From positions 310,001 through 374,000 of the forward strand of contig NZ_OZ026466.1 of NCBI RefSeq assembly GCF_964019855.1: 64,000 bases of DNA, written 5' to 3'. Origin of the DNA: Buchnera aphidicola (Periphyllus acericola). GTDB lineage: Bacteria > Pseudomonadota > Gammaproteobacteria > Enterobacterales > Enterobacteriaceae. Made by a program: the position numbers and the translations under genes. Positions 8,856-18,100 of the stretch are shown here, in pieces (the stretch's first letter is position 1; the number at the start of each line of letters is the position of its first letter). The notes below the pieces were generated by a model. That model ran no database searches. It was not told where the DNA came from and worked only from the letters and a program-made list of their open reading frames with translations.

Positions 8856-10871
8856 ATGAATATTATTAAAAAAAAAATAAAAAAGTTACAAAATATTATA
8901 ATTTATCATAATTATTTATATTTTTTTTTAGAAAAACCTATTATTACAGATTTTAGATATGACTATTTATTTAATAAATTAAAAATTTTAGAAAATAAAT
9001 ATTTTAAGAATAGAGATTTTAATTCTCCTACTCAATTAATAGGTTCTAGTTTTTTTAATAAACCTTTATTAAAAAATCATTTAACTCCTGTTCTTTCATT
9101 AAATAATGTTTTTGATAAAAATTCTTTTACAAAATTTTATAATAAAATAATAAATTATAGACAAGAAGAATCTTATATAAATTTTTTTTGTGAATTAAAA
9201 TTTGATGGAATTGCTTTAAATTTAATATATGAGAATGGTATTTTAAAAAAAGCTTTAACTCGTGGGGATGGAGAATTAGGAGAAGATGTTACTAAAAATG
9301 TTTTTTTTATTAAATCTATTCCTTTAGTTTTGAATAGTAAAAATATTCCTCAAATTATGGAAATAAGAGGAGAAGTTTTAATGTTAAAAAAAGATTTTTT
9401 ATCTTTAAATAAAAAAAAATCTAAAACTTGTAATAAATTTTCTAATGCAAGAAATTTAGTATCTGGAACTTTACGTCATACTAATTTAAACGAATTTAGA
9501 ACTAGAAAGTTATTTTTTGTTTGTCATGGTTTTGAATTATTTGATTATTTTAAAAATATAGATAGTTATTATAAAATATTAATGGAAATAAAAAATTTTG
9601 GTTTTTATATTAATAAAAATTTTGTTTTATGTTCTTCATTAAATGAAATTATTGATTTTTATAATAAAATAAAAAATTTTAGATCTAAATTAGAATTTGA
9701 CATTGATGGGATTGTAATTAAAATAGATTCTTTAAATTTGAGAAAAAAAATTGGTAATTTATCAAATTTTCCAAAATGGGCTATTGCATATAAATTTCCA
9801 AGTGAAGAAAAAAAAACTAAATTATTAAATGTTTCTTTTCAAGTTGGACGTACTGGAATTATTACTCCTGTTGCTCATTTTAATTCTATAAAAATATCTG
9901 GAGCAATAATTAGAAGAGCTTCTTTATATAATAATAATGAGTTAAAAAAATTAAATTTATATATTGGAGATACAATATTTGTATCTCGTATGGGAGATGT
10001 AATTCCTAAAATTATTAAAAAAAAAATTTCTTCTGAAAATATTTTTTCAAAAAAAGTAAAATTTCCAAAAAAATGTCCTTCTTGTTTAACTTATTTAAAA
10101 ATTTCAAATGATAAAAAAAATTATTATTGTAAGAATTATTTATTTTGTTTAGAACAGATAAAAAAGCGTTTAATTCATTTTTTTTCTAAATCATCTTTTC
10201 AGATTAAAGATTTAGGTCCTCAAATTATTAATCAGCTTGTTGAAAAAAAAAATTTTTATAATCCAATAGATTATTTTAATTTAAATAAAGATATTTTAAA
10301 TGATTTAAAAAATGTTGGAAATATTACTTTAAAAAACATTTTATCTTCTTTAAAAAAATTTAAAAAAATTAGTTTAGATAAATTTATTTTTTCATGTGGA
10401 ATTAAAGGAGTTGGAAAAATTAATTCGATAAATTTATCAAATTATTTTAAATCTTTACATAATTTAATAAATTCTAAAGAGCAAGATTTTTTAAAGGTTT
10501 TTGGAATTGGAAAAGAAATATCAAAAAATTTATTTTTATTTTTTTCTAAGGAACAAAATAAAAAAATAATAGATAACTTATTAAACAAATTTAAAATAAA
10601 TATTTATAAAAAAAAAATAAAAAAAATAAATAATTTTTTTTATAATAAAAACATTTTAATTACTGGTGAATTAAAAAATTTTTCTAGATTAGAAATTACA
10701 AAAAAATTAGAAAATTTTGGAGGTCAAATTAAAAATAATTGTTCAAAAAAAATTAATTTAGTTGTGAAAGGTAAGAAACCTGGAAAAAAATTAATACAAT
10801 CAATAAAATTAAATATAGAAATTATAGATGAAGAAGAATTGTTAGAAAAATTGTATGAAATAAAAAATTAA
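8856..10871 (+). CDS. ligA: NAD-dependent DNA ligase LigA
   Basis: LigA seals nicks during replication and repair using NAD. It has 671 aa, like E. coli. The adenylated lysine is K115 in CELKFDGIAL. Other parts in order are the RGDGELGEDVT loop, EIRGEVLM, the DGIVIKID motif, the OB fold (QVGRTGIITPVAHF), a four-cysteine zinc finger near 408-430, helix-hairpin-helix repeats, and a C-terminal BRCT domain (NILITGEL...GGQIK). In E. coli zipA precedes it; here it is absent. Confidence 0.98.
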   Translation: MNIIKKKIKKLQNIIIYHNYLYFFLEKPIITDFRYDYLFNKLKILENKYFKNRDFNSPTQLIGSSFFNKPLLKNHLTPVLSLNNVFDKNSFTKFYNKIINYRQEESYINFFCELKFDGIALNLIYENGILKKALTRGDGELGEDVTKNVFFIKSIPLVLNSKNIPQIMEIRGEVLMLKKDFLSLNKKKSKTCNKFSNARNLVSGTLRHTNLNEFRTRKLFFVCHGFELFDYFKNIDSYYKILMEIKNFGFYINKNFVLCSSLNEIIDFYNKIKNFRSKLEFDIDGIVIKIDSLNLRKKIGNLSNFPKWAIAYKFPSEEKKTKLLNVSFQVGRTGIITPVAHFNSIKISGAIIRRASLYNNNELKKLNLYIGDTIFVSRMGDVIPKIIKKKISSENIFSKKVKFPKKCPSCLTYLKISNDKKNYYCKNYLFCLEQIKKRLIHFFSKSSFQIKDLGPQIINQLVEKKNFYNPIDYFNLNKDILNDLKNVGNITLKNILSSLKKFKKISLDKFIFSCGIKGVGKINSINLSNYFKSLHNLINSKEQDFLKVFGIGKEISKNLFLFFSKEQNKKIIDNLLNKFKINIYKKKIKKINNFFYNKNILITGELKNFSRLEITKKLENFGGQIKNNCSKKINLVVKGKKPGKKLIQSIKLNIEIIDEEELLEKLYEIKN

Positions 10872-10878
10872 TTTTTTT

Positions 10879-10951
10879 TGGGTCGTGCAGGATTTGAACC
10901 TGCGACCAATTGATTAAAAGTCAACTGCTCTACCGACTGAGCTAACGACCC
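10879..10951 (-). tRNA. tRNA-Lys (anticodon TTT)
   Basis: A 73-nt cloverleaf on the minus strand. The acceptor stem GGGTCGT pairs with ACGACCC. The D arm is GCTCAGTCGGTAGAGC, the anticodon loop CTTTTAA has TTT, and the T arm is CGCAGGTTCGAATCCTGC. The discriminator is A and no CCA is encoded. It lies beside tRNA-Val upstream of gltX, as lysV/valU genes do in E. coli. Confidence 0.97.
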
Positions 10952-10965
10952 TAAATTTTAAAATT

Positions 10966-11038
10966 TGGGTAATGACGGGTTCGAACCGCCGACATCCTCC
11001 GTGTAAGAGAGGCGCTCTACCAACTGAGCTAATCACCC
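10966..11038 (-). tRNA. tRNA-Val (anticodon TAC)
   Basis: A 73-nt cloverleaf on the minus strand. The acceptor GGGTGAT pairs with ATTACCC, allowing one G-T pair. The anticodon stem CCTCT/GGAGG encloses the loop CTTACAC with TAC. The T arm contains GGTTCGAACC. No CCA is encoded. It is 14 bp upstream of tRNA-Lys and is probably cotranscribed with it. Confidence 0.97.
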
Positions 11039-11202
11039 ATTTTTTTATTATATTTTTATAAATTTTTTATATTTTTTTAAAATAAAAATTTTTATTTGAT
11101 TTTATTATTTTTTTATTTTTTATTTCTAATTTTAAAAATTTTTATTTTATTATATAATATTTTTATTAAAAAATACAATAAATTTTATAAATAAGGGATA
11201 TT

Positions 11203-12615
11203 ATGTTTATAAAAACTCGTTTTGCTCCTAGTCCTACTGGAGAATTGCATTTTGGAAATATTAGAACAGCTTTGTATTCTTGGTTGTATGCAAAAAAAAA
11301 TAATGGATCTTTTATTTTAAGAATTGAAGATACTGATTTAATTAGATCTAAAGATATTTATTCAAAAAAAATTATTAATACATTAAAATGGTTAAATTTA
11401 GATTGGGATGAAGGTCCTTATTTTCAAAGTGAAAAAATTAAACATTATCAAGAAATTATTACATTTATGTTAAAAAATAAATTAGCATATAAATGTTATT
11501 GTGGATATAAAAAATTAAATTTTATTAAAAAAAATCAAATTTTAAATAAAGAAAAACCAAGATATAATGGATTTTGCAGGAATTTAAAAGATAATTTTAA
11601 AAGTTTAAATAAATATGTAATTAGATTTAAAAATCCTTTATTTGGAAAAGTATCTTTTTGTGATTCTATTAGAGGAAAAATTACGTTTAAGAATTCTGAA
11701 TTAGATGATTTAATAATTCAACGAGAAAATGGAATGCCGACATATAATTTTTGTGTTGTAATTGATGATATGGAATCTAAAATTACGCATGTTATAAGAG
11801 GTGAAGATCACATTAATAATACTCCGCGTCAAATTAATATTTTGAATTCTTTAGGTGCGAAATTACCATCTTATTCTCATTTGTCTTTAATTTTAAATAA
11901 TAAACATAAAATTTTATCAAAAAGAGATAATTCATCTAAAGTTTTAGAATATAAAAATTTAGGATATTTTCCAGAAGCTATTTTAAATTATATAGTAAGA
12001 TTAGGATGGTCTCATAAAAATCAAGAGATTTTTAGTATTAATGAAATGATTGAATTATTTAATTTAAAGTCAATTAATAAGTCTTCTAGTATTTTTGATG
12101 AAATGAAACTTCTTTGGGTAAATAAACATTATATGTCTTCTAGTAGTATAAAAAAAATAAAAAAAATTTTAATATCTTTTTTTAAAAAAAATAAATTAAA
12201 TTTTGAAAATGGACCAAAATTAAATATAATTATTAAAGCTTTCTCTAAACGTTGTTCTACTGTTCTTGAGTTATTTAATTCAATTTCAATTTTTTATAAA
12301 AATAATGTATATGAGTACAATGATGAATATATAAGATTACATTTAAATAAAAATAGTGTAGAAATTATTGAAAAAATATATCAAATATTTTTAGATTTAT
12401 CAGTTTGGAATGAATTTAAAATTCTTAATTCTATAAAAAATTTTTCTGTATTAAATAATATTTTATTAAAAAATTTAATAATTCCTATTCGTATTGCTTT
12501 AATCGGAAATATTCATTCTATAGGAATTGATAAGATATTATTTTTTTTTGGTAAGAAAAAAACTTTATTATTTTTAAAAAAATTTTTAAAACATATTAAA
12601 AAAGTTTTTGTTTAA
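11203..12615 (+). CDS. gltX: Glutamyl-tRNA synthetase
   Basis: A class I synthetase that charges tRNA-Glu. It has 470 aa against 471 in E. coli. The HIGH-type motif is PSPTGELHFGNIRTALY. The Rossmann fold carries LRIEDTD, the catalytic zinc-like insert CYCGYKK...YNGFCRN keeps its cysteines, and the KMSKS equivalent is ILSKRDNSS. AAGGGATATT precedes the ATG. A small lysine-rich anticodon-binding domain ends the protein. Confidence 0.98.
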   Translation: MFIKTRFAPSPTGELHFGNIRTALYSWLYAKKNNGSFILRIEDTDLIRSKDIYSKKIINTLKWLNLDWDEGPYFQSEKIKHYQEIITFMLKNKLAYKCYCGYKKLNFIKKNQILNKEKPRYNGFCRNLKDNFKSLNKYVIRFKNPLFGKVSFCDSIRGKITFKNSELDDLIIQRENGMPTYNFCVVIDDMESKITHVIRGEDHINNTPRQINILNSLGAKLPSYSHLSLILNNKHKILSKRDNSSKVLEYKNLGYFPEAILNYIVRLGWSHKNQEIFSINEMIELFNLKSINKSSSIFDEMKLLWVNKHYMSSSSIKKIKKILISFFKKNKLNFENGPKLNIIIKAFSKRCSTVLELFNSISIFYKNNVYEYNDEYIRLHLNKNSVEIIEKIYQIFLDLSVWNEFKILNSIKNFSVLNNILLKNLIIPIRIALIGNIHSIGIDKILFFFGKKKTLLFLKKFLKHIKKVFV

Positions 12616-12745
12616 TTTTTAAAGTATTTTTTATAAATAATTTAGAGATATATTAAAAAAAAAAAAAAAAAAAAATAAAAAATTTTTAATTTATTATAAA
12701 ATTTTTTATTTTTTAAAGATTAAATAATATTTAATATATTACTAG

Positions 12746-12769
12746 TATAATATATTTTGATATATTATA
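12746..12769. terminator. Candidate terminator between gltX and fliE
   Basis: A perfect 10-bp stem (12746-12755 with 12760-12769) and loop TTTG lie between the convergent genes gltX and fliE. It contains only A and T in the stem, so chance pairing is possible. A run of 21 A lies at 12655-12675 on the gltX side. Confidence 0.45.
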
Positions 12770-12788
12770 AAAACTTATTAATTATTTT

Positions 12789-13088
12789 TTATATTTGTAT
12801 ATTCATTATTTCATGATAGGTTGAAATTATTTGATTTCTTATTTGAATAGTGATTTCTAATGAACTTTTTGAATTTGAAAGATTAATTAAAAGTTTATTA
12901 AAAAAATTTTTTGAATTTTCTAAATTTAATTTAGATTCGTTATTTATTTTCTTGTTTTGAAGTTTTTTTAATGAATTTTTTAAATGTATTGAAAATGTTT
13001 TATCAAGAATATTTTTTTTTTTTTGAAAATTTATTTTTTTATGAATTTTTTGTATATGAGACAAGTAATTAAGTTTGTTAATAAGCAT
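12789..13088 (-). CDS. fliE: Flagellar basal-body protein FliE
   Basis: FliE joins the MS ring to the rod and is exported early. The 99 aa end with the family signature QIRNQIISTYHEIMNIQI, close to the E. coli ending QVRNKLVAAYQEVMSMQV. The N-terminal half is lysine- and asparagine-rich and unrecognisable alone. It is divergent from fliF, as in E. coli. Confidence 0.93.
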   Translation of the reverse strand: MLINKLNYLSHIQKIHKKINFQKKKNILDKTFSIHLKNSLKKLQNKKINNESKLNLENSKNFFNKLLINLSNSKSSLEITIQIRNQIISTYHEIMNIQI

Positions 13089-13256
13089 ATTTTTTCCTTT
13101 TAAAAAAAAATAATTTGTTTTTATATTTTCAAATTATTATATAATATCATAATTTTATATTATTAAAAAAAAATTTTAAATTTTACATTCATAAATATTT
13201 TATATAATATTTTAAAGAAGATATTTTATAAATTCACTTTAGGTGATTAAAAAATT

Positions 13257-14858
13257 ATGGGTTTAAAAAAAAAAAACAATAAAAATATATTTAATTATAT
13301 TTTTTTTTATTTTAGAAGAAATAAAAAGTTATTACTTATATTTTTTCTTTGTTTTTTAATTACTTTTATTTCTTTTTTTATTTGGTTTTATTATCCTAAT
13401 TATAATTTTTTTTATAAAAATTTATTTTTTAATGATAATAATGTTAATGTTAAAAAATTTGTGAATATGAATGATATAAATAATAATTCTAAAATTTTAA
13501 AATCATCATTTATTTCTAAAGAAAAAAAAGTTAATGATAACGAAGAAAATGTTATAGGTTTAAATTCAAAGAATTTACTTCCTGGATTTGAGTTATTAGA
13601 TGAAGAAAAATTTGGAATTAGTTCATTTAATGAACAAATAAATTATCAGAGAGCTTTAGAAGGAGAATTATCTCGAACTATAGAGAGATTAATTTTTGTA
13701 AAAAATGCTCGTGTTCATTTATCTATTCCAAAAATTTCATATATTTTAAATGAAAAAAATTTTTCTTCTGCTTCTGTTTTTTTAAATATTAATAAAAGAA
13801 GTAATTTTAATAATAAAATTTATAGTTCTATAATTAATCTTTTATCTACTAGTATTTATAATTTACCTAAAAAAAATATTACTATTGTAAATCAATTTGG
13901 AGACTTATTGCGAGGATCTGATAAATCTTTAAAAAATAAAAATAATTTTAATTCTATTAATTATATTAATTCTATTGAAAAGAGATATAAAAATAAAATA
14001 GAAAATGTTCTTTTTCCTATATTTGGAAAAGAAAATGTTGTAGTTGAAGTAACAGCTAAAATTAATTTAAATAAAAAATATAAATCAAAAGATTATGATC
14101 AAAAAGAAATAAAAAAAGAACTTGTAAATTTTAATTCTGATTCTTTTAATAAATACGTTAATTTAAATAAAAATTTTTATAGTGATAAAAAAAATAATTT
14201 TTATTTTATGGACGATTATAATTTTATAAAAAATACAGGATATGAATTACATAATTATAATTTTTTATCTAATTTATCAAATAATGTTGATAAAGATTTT
14301 ATTCCTTCAAAAAATATTATTAAACCATTAATTAATAAAGAAAATCTCAATAAAGAAAATTATAAAAATTTTAAAAAAATAATAAATTTTAATAAGCTTC
14401 CAATTATATCTATTACAATAGTTTTAAATTATAAAAAAAAATCTAATGGAGATTATATTCCATTAAATAATAATGAAATTTTAAATTTAAAAAAATTAGT
14501 AAGAAAAGTTGTAAATTTTTCAATATTTAGAGGAGATTCAATTGATATATTTAATTATAAATTTACAAATTTAGAACCTCCTATTGTAAAATATACTCCT
14601 ATTCAAAAAAAAGAATCTATAAATAGAATTATAGGTTTAGTTCCTTGGTTTTTATTATTTTTCTTTTTATCTTTTTTTATAACTTCTTTTTATTCATTTA
14701 AAAAAATAACTAAAAAATTTCAAGATAATAATTTAAATTTTTTAATTAATTTTAAAAAATGTTATGAAGATAATCAAGATAAAAATGTTTTATTAGATAA
14801 AAATTTAAAAAATAAAAATAATTTAATTGATAAAAAAAATAAAATTAAAGAAGAGTAA
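13257..14858 (+). CDS. fliF: Flagellar MS-ring protein FliF, lacking the FliG-binding tail
   Basis: FliF forms the membrane MS ring of the basal body. It has 533 aa. The N-terminal membrane helix is around 24-45. The ring-building region is well kept (PGFELLDEEKFGISSFNEQINYQRALEGELSRTIE reads in short blocks near 109-145), and the second membrane helix is near 464-484. The usual C-terminal helix that binds FliG, with an IRQW-type ending, is not present; the tail is a charged K/N/D-rich string. The first membrane-proximal domain is short. No fliG follows, so loss of tail and partner agree. Confidence 0.95.
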   Translation: MGLKKKNNKNIFNYIFFYFRRNKKLLLIFFLCFLITFISFFIWFYYPNYNFFYKNLFFNDNNVNVKKFVNMNDINNNSKILKSSFISKEKKVNDNEENVIGLNSKNLLPGFELLDEEKFGISSFNEQINYQRALEGELSRTIERLIFVKNARVHLSIPKISYILNEKNFSSASVFLNINKRSNFNNKIYSSIINLLSTSIYNLPKKNITIVNQFGDLLRGSDKSLKNKNNFNSINYINSIEKRYKNKIENVLFPIFGKENVVVEVTAKINLNKKYKSKDYDQKEIKKELVNFNSDSFNKYVNLNKNFYSDKKNNFYFMDDYNFIKNTGYELHNYNFLSNLSNNVDKDFIPSKNIIKPLINKENLNKENYKNFKKIINFNKLPIISITIVLNYKKKSNGDYIPLNNNEILNLKKLVRKVVNFSIFRGDSIDIFNYKFTNLEPPIVKYTPIQKKESINRIIGLVPWFLLFFFLSFFITSFYSFKKITKKFQDNNLNFLINFKKCYEDNQDKNVLLDKNLKNKNNLIDKKNKIKEE

Positions 14859-15324
14859 TAAATTTTTTAAAAAATAAGTATATTTTATAAAAATTTTTTA
14901 AAATAAAAACAAAAATTTTATTGATTTAAAAATTTTTTTTCATTAAAATTTTTATTTTTTTCTTTTTTCTTAAAATTTTAATATAATTAAAATATTTTTT
15001 TTATATTTTAAATTTTTGTAGTAGTATTAAAAATTTAAAAAATTTCATTTAAACATTTTTTTTTAAATGAAATTTTTTATATAAATAAAAATATTTTTTT
15101 AAAATATAATACTTTCTTTATTTTTTTAAAAAAATTTAAGAATTTTTTCAGTATTTAATATTATAATTTATAATTATTAAATTCATATATTTATTAAAAA
15201 TTTTTTTATAATATATAAAAATTTTTTTAATATTTACAATATAAATAACTCTTATATATAAAAAAATATATTTTGTAGTTATTTTTTTATAATATTTTCT
15301 ATTTTTTAAAAGAAATTAAACAAT
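14859..15324. other. 466-bp gap replacing fliG to fliN
   Basis: In E. coli and in better-preserved Buchnera, rotor, export ATPase and hook-length genes (fliG, H, I, J, K, L/M, N) lie between fliF and fliO/fliP, about 5-6 kb. Here only 466 bp of AT-rich DNA remains, without readable motifs of those proteins. It holds one strong hairpin, listed separately. Confidence 0.7.
15036..15079 (+). terminator. Strong hairpin downstream of fliF
   Basis: An 18-bp perfect stem (15036-15053 with 15062-15079) has an eight-base loop. The stem contains the word TTTCATTTAAA and its complement. It lies 178 bp after the fliF stop and 245 bp ahead of fliO, so it may end fliF transcription or be a leftover from the deleted genes. 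Confidence 0.6.
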
Positions 15325-15618
15325 ATGAATACTCTATTTACACGAATAAATTCTATTAATTTATTAAAATTTATTAATATTGATATCATAATTTATATTA
15401 TTATTTTTTTGTTAATTTTTTTTATAATTAATAGATATTTGATTTTAAAAAGACAAAATAATTCTTCTTGTATAAAAATTTTATCTACTACTTTTATTGA
15501 TTCTAATATAAAAATAGTTGTTGTACATGTTAAAAATTTAAAATTTATTTTAGGAATTACTTCAAATAAAATATTTAAATTACATACTTTTTCTAAAAAA
15601 AAAAAAAAAAAAAAATAA
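15325..15618 (+). CDS. fliO: Flagellar export protein FliO
   Basis: FliO helps assemble the FliP ring of the flagellar type III export gate. It has 97 aa with one membrane helix near 20-39, followed by the family core: STTFIDSNIKIVVVHVKN and FILGITSNKIFKLHTF, close to E. coli VVVDVEDARLVLGVTAGQINLLHKL. The protein ends in seven lysines encoded by a run of 21 A (15595-15615) immediately before the stop, about 25 residues short of E. coli FliO. The tract may have cut the tail. It is followed by fliP after 49 bp. Confidence 0.85.
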   Translation: MNTLFTRINSINLLKFINIDIIIYIIIFLLIFFIINRYLILKRQNNSSCIKILSTTFIDSNIKIVVVHVKNLKFILGITSNKIFKLHTFSKKKKKKK

Positions 15619-15667
15619 ATTAAAATTATATTTTTTAAATATACTATAAAATTTTGGAATAATTATA

Positions 15668-16399
15668 ATGATATATAATTTTTTGTTAATATTTATATTT
15701 TTATTTTTTTCACGTAATTCTTATGCAAATGATACTGATTTATTAAATAATTTTCTTTTAAATACTAATAATTCAATTCAATGGTCTGTTTCTATGCAAG
15801 CATTATTATTAATAACATTTATAGCTTTTATTCCAGCTATCATATTAATGATGACTTGTTTTACTCGAATTATAATTGTTTTTAGTTTTTTAAGAAGTGC
15901 TATTGGAACTCCTTATATTCCTTCTAATCAAATTTTAATTGGATTATCTTTATTTTTAACTTTTTTTATTATGCAACCTACTTTAAATAAAGTATATGAA
16001 AATTCTTATATACCTTTTCATAAAAATAAGATTAATTTAGAGACTGCTATTCAAAAAAGTTTAGATCCTTTTCGAGAATTTATGTTAAATCAAACAAGAA
16101 AACAAGATTTATTACTTTTTACAAAATTAGATCATTATCCATCAAAAAATAAAGTTGTTTCTATGAAAGTTTTAATTCCTTCTTTTATTACGAGTGAATT
16201 AACTACTGCTTTTAAAATAGGATTTATAATTTTTATTCCTTTTTTAATTATTGATTTATTAATTTCAAGTATATTAATGTCATTAGGAATGATGATGGTT
16301 CCTCCTTCTATTATTTCATTACCTTTAAAATTAATAATTTTTGTTTTATCTGATGGATGGAAGTTATTAATTAGTTCTTTAACTCATAGTTTTTATTGA
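15668..16399 (+). CDS. fliP: Flagellar type III export gate protein FliP
   Basis: FliP forms the core of the export channel with FliQ and FliR. It has 243 aa. A cleavable signal peptide ends near SYA-ND at about residues 20-22. The family motif [21 protein letters not shown] follows, then the C-terminal [21 protein letters not shown]. It is in an operon with fliO, fliQ and fliR. In Buchnera the export gate is kept without a filament and is thought to serve protein transport. Confidence 0.97.
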   Translation: MIYNFLLIFIFLFFSRNSYANDTDLLNNFLLNTNNSIQWSVSMQALLLITFIAFIPAIILMMTCFTRIIIVFSFLRSAIGTPYIPSNQILIGLSLFLTFFIMQPTLNKVYENSYIPFHKNKINLETAIQKSLDPFREFMLNQTRKQDLLLFTKLDHYPSKNKVVSMKVLIPSFITSELTTAFKIGFIIFIPFLIIDLLISSILMSLGMMMVPPSIISLPLKLIIFVLSDGWKLLISSLTHSFY

Positions 16400-16442
16400 T
16401 AAAAATTTATTAATATTTTAAATGTTAATATAAGGTAATTTA

Positions 16443-16718
16443 ATGATTTCAGAATTTTTAGAAAATATTTTTTTTGATGCAAGTAAAGTGTTATTTTTTT
16501 TAGCTACTCCAATACTTTTTTCTGTGTTATTGAGTGGTTTAATAATTAGTATATTTCAAGCAGTTACTCAAATTAATGAACAAACTTTATCTTTTATTCC
16601 AAAAATAATTTCTATTTTTTTAGTTTTATTTGTTTTAGGTCCTTGGATGTTAGAACTGATAGTTGAATATATTCATACTTTGTTTCTTAAAATACCAATG
16701 GTTGTATATTTAGGTTAA
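16443..16718 (+). CDS. fliQ: Flagellar type III export gate protein FliQ
   Basis: A small two-helix membrane protein of the export gate. It has 91 aa, near the E. coli length of 89. The signature AVTQINEQTLSFIPKI between the helices and the ending with a second helix (LVLFVLGPWML) are typical. An AAGGTAATTT sequence precedes the ATG. It lies between fliP and fliR. Confidence 0.96.
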   Translation: MISEFLENIFFDASKVLFFLATPILFSVLLSGLIISIFQAVTQINEQTLSFIPKIISIFLVLFVLGPWMLELIVEYIHTLFLKIPMVVYLG

Positions 16719-16723
16719 AACAA

Positions 16724-17506
16724 ATGACAAATTTGATAAATTATAATTTTACTAATTGTTTTATTGTTTTTAAGAATATTTTTTATTTATCGATTCGGAT
16801 TTTTTTTTTATTTTATACTGCTCCTGTTTTTAATAGTATTTATTTTAATATAAAAATGAAAATTTTATTGTCTATTATAATTAGTTTAGTAATATTTCAA
16901 TCTTTTCCTATATTAAATTTTTCTATTTTTTCTTTAACAGGAGAATATATTTTATTTAAACAAATTTTAATTGGAATTTTACTTGGATTTTCTATAAATT
17001 TAATTTTTTTTATTACAAATATATCTGGAGAAATTTTTAGTTTTCAAACTAGTTTATCGATTTTAAATTTTTTTGATGAAAGTGTTATGTTAAGATCATC
17101 TGTTATGTCTCATTTATTAAACATTTTATTAATTCTTTTATTTTTGTCTTTAGATGGTCATTTATGGGTTTTATCTACTATTATTCAAAGTTTTTATTTT
17201 TTTCCAATGAATTTTAATTTTTTAAATATTAAAATATTTTTTTCTATAATTAAATTTTTTAATTTAATTTTTATTAGTGGAATTCATTTAATTTTACCAA
17301 TTATTATAATTTTATTTTGTATGAATATATATTTATGTTTTTTAAATAAATTTACTCCTCAATTATCTATTTTTTCTATTGGTTTTTCTATAATAAATTT
17401 TATAGGATTATTATCTTTTTTTGTTTTTTTATTTCCGATTTTCTTTTTTTTAAATAATTATTTAAATAAAATATATTTAAGTATATTAAATATTTATTTT
17501 AAATAA
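16724..17506 (+). CDS. fliR: Flagellar type III export gate protein FliR
   Basis: A polytopic membrane protein of the export gate, with 260 aa as in E. coli. About six hydrophobic segments rich in F, I and L are seen. The conserved loop GEIFSFQTSLSILNFFD and the FTPQLSIFSIGFS motif near the C-terminus identify the family. It starts 6 bp after fliQ and is the last fli gene; a 13-bp hairpin follows. Confidence 0.95.
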   Translation: MTNLINYNFTNCFIVFKNIFYLSIRIFFLFYTAPVFNSIYFNIKMKILLSIIISLVIFQSFPILNFSIFSLTGEYILFKQILIGILLGFSINLIFFITNISGEIFSFQTSLSILNFFDESVMLRSSVMSHLLNILLILLFLSLDGHLWVLSTIIQSFYFFPMNFNFLNIKIFFSIIKFFNLIFISGIHLILPIIIILFCMNIYLCFLNKFTPQLSIFSIGFSIINFIGLLSFFVFLFPIFFFLNNYLNKIYLSILNIYFK

Positions 17507-17517
17507 TTTTTTTAAAA

Positions 17518-17549
17518 TAGTATAAAAATATATTAGTATTTTTATACTA
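17518..17549. terminator. Terminator after fliR / rpmG
   Basis: A perfect 13-bp stem (TAGTATAAAAATA at 17518-17530 with its complement at 17537-17549) has a six-base loop, followed by a T-run on the plus side. It lies between convergent fliR and rpmG. Confidence 0.75.
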
Positions 17550-17613
17550 ATTTAGATATATTTTTTTTTATAATTTTATAATTTTTTTTTAAGTTATTTT
17601 TTTAAAAATTTTT

Positions 17614-17781
17614 TTATTTTATTTTAGATTCTTTATATATTGTTCTTTTTCTTGCTATAGGGTCATATTTTTTTATTTCTAATTTAGTTGTTGTATTTCT
17701 TTTATTTTTTGTAGTTGTATAATAATGACCTGTTTTAAATGATGAAATTAACTTTATTTTTTCTCTAGATTTTTTTGCCAT
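17614..17781 (-). CDS. rpmG: 50S ribosomal protein L33
   Basis: This 55-codon gene is too short for many gene callers. The translation begins [15 protein letters not shown], continues with [13 protein letters not shown] and [16 protein letters not shown], and ends KIK. E. coli L33 has the same length and the same blocks. The zinc-binding cysteines of other bacteria are absent, as in enterobacteria. It lies 22 bp after rpmB on the minus strand, matching the rpmB-rpmG operon. Confidence 0.96.
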   Translation of the reverse strand: MAKKSREKIKLISSFKTGHYYTTTKNKRNTTTKLEIKKYDPIARKRTIYKESKIK

Positions 17782-17803
17782 TTTTTTTTCCTAATTTATT
17801 TTT

Positions 17804-18025
17804 TTATATTTTTATATTTTTTAATACGTTTTCTATGCCTTTTTTATTAATAATTCTCATTGCTTTAGTAGATAATTTTAATTTTATAAATTTTTTTTGT
17901 TTTTTTATCCAAAATTTATGTTTTTTTAAATTTATGTTAAACTTTCTTTTAGTTGTATTTAAAGCATGTGAGCGTTTATTTCCAAATTTTACTTTTTTTT
18001 TTGTAATTTGACATTTTCTGGACAT
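17804..18025 (-). CDS. rpmB: 50S ribosomal protein L28
   Basis: It has 73 aa; E. coli has 78. The N-terminal MSRKCQITKKK, GNKRSHALNTTKRKF and KKHKFWIKKQKKF blocks and the KAMRIINKKGIENVL block are clear. The lysine-rich last few residues of the E. coli protein are missing. It is first in the rpmB-rpmG operon. The long open frame on the opposite strand is a shadow. Confidence 0.97.
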   Translation of the reverse strand: MSRKCQITKKKVKFGNKRSHALNTTKRKFNINLKKHKFWIKKQKKFIKLKLSTKAMRIINKKGIENVLKNIKI

Positions 18026-18100
18026 AATTATTCCTATTTTATATATATTTTTTTCAATTTATAAAAATTTTAACAAGAAATATATGAATTATTTATATTT

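Noticed and set aside
17775-18011. A plus-strand open frame opposite rpmB
   Set aside because: It is the mirror of a real, highly conserved ribosomal protein gene; the same applies to plus-strand frames opposite ptsI, dapA, aroC, leuB, glyS and carB.
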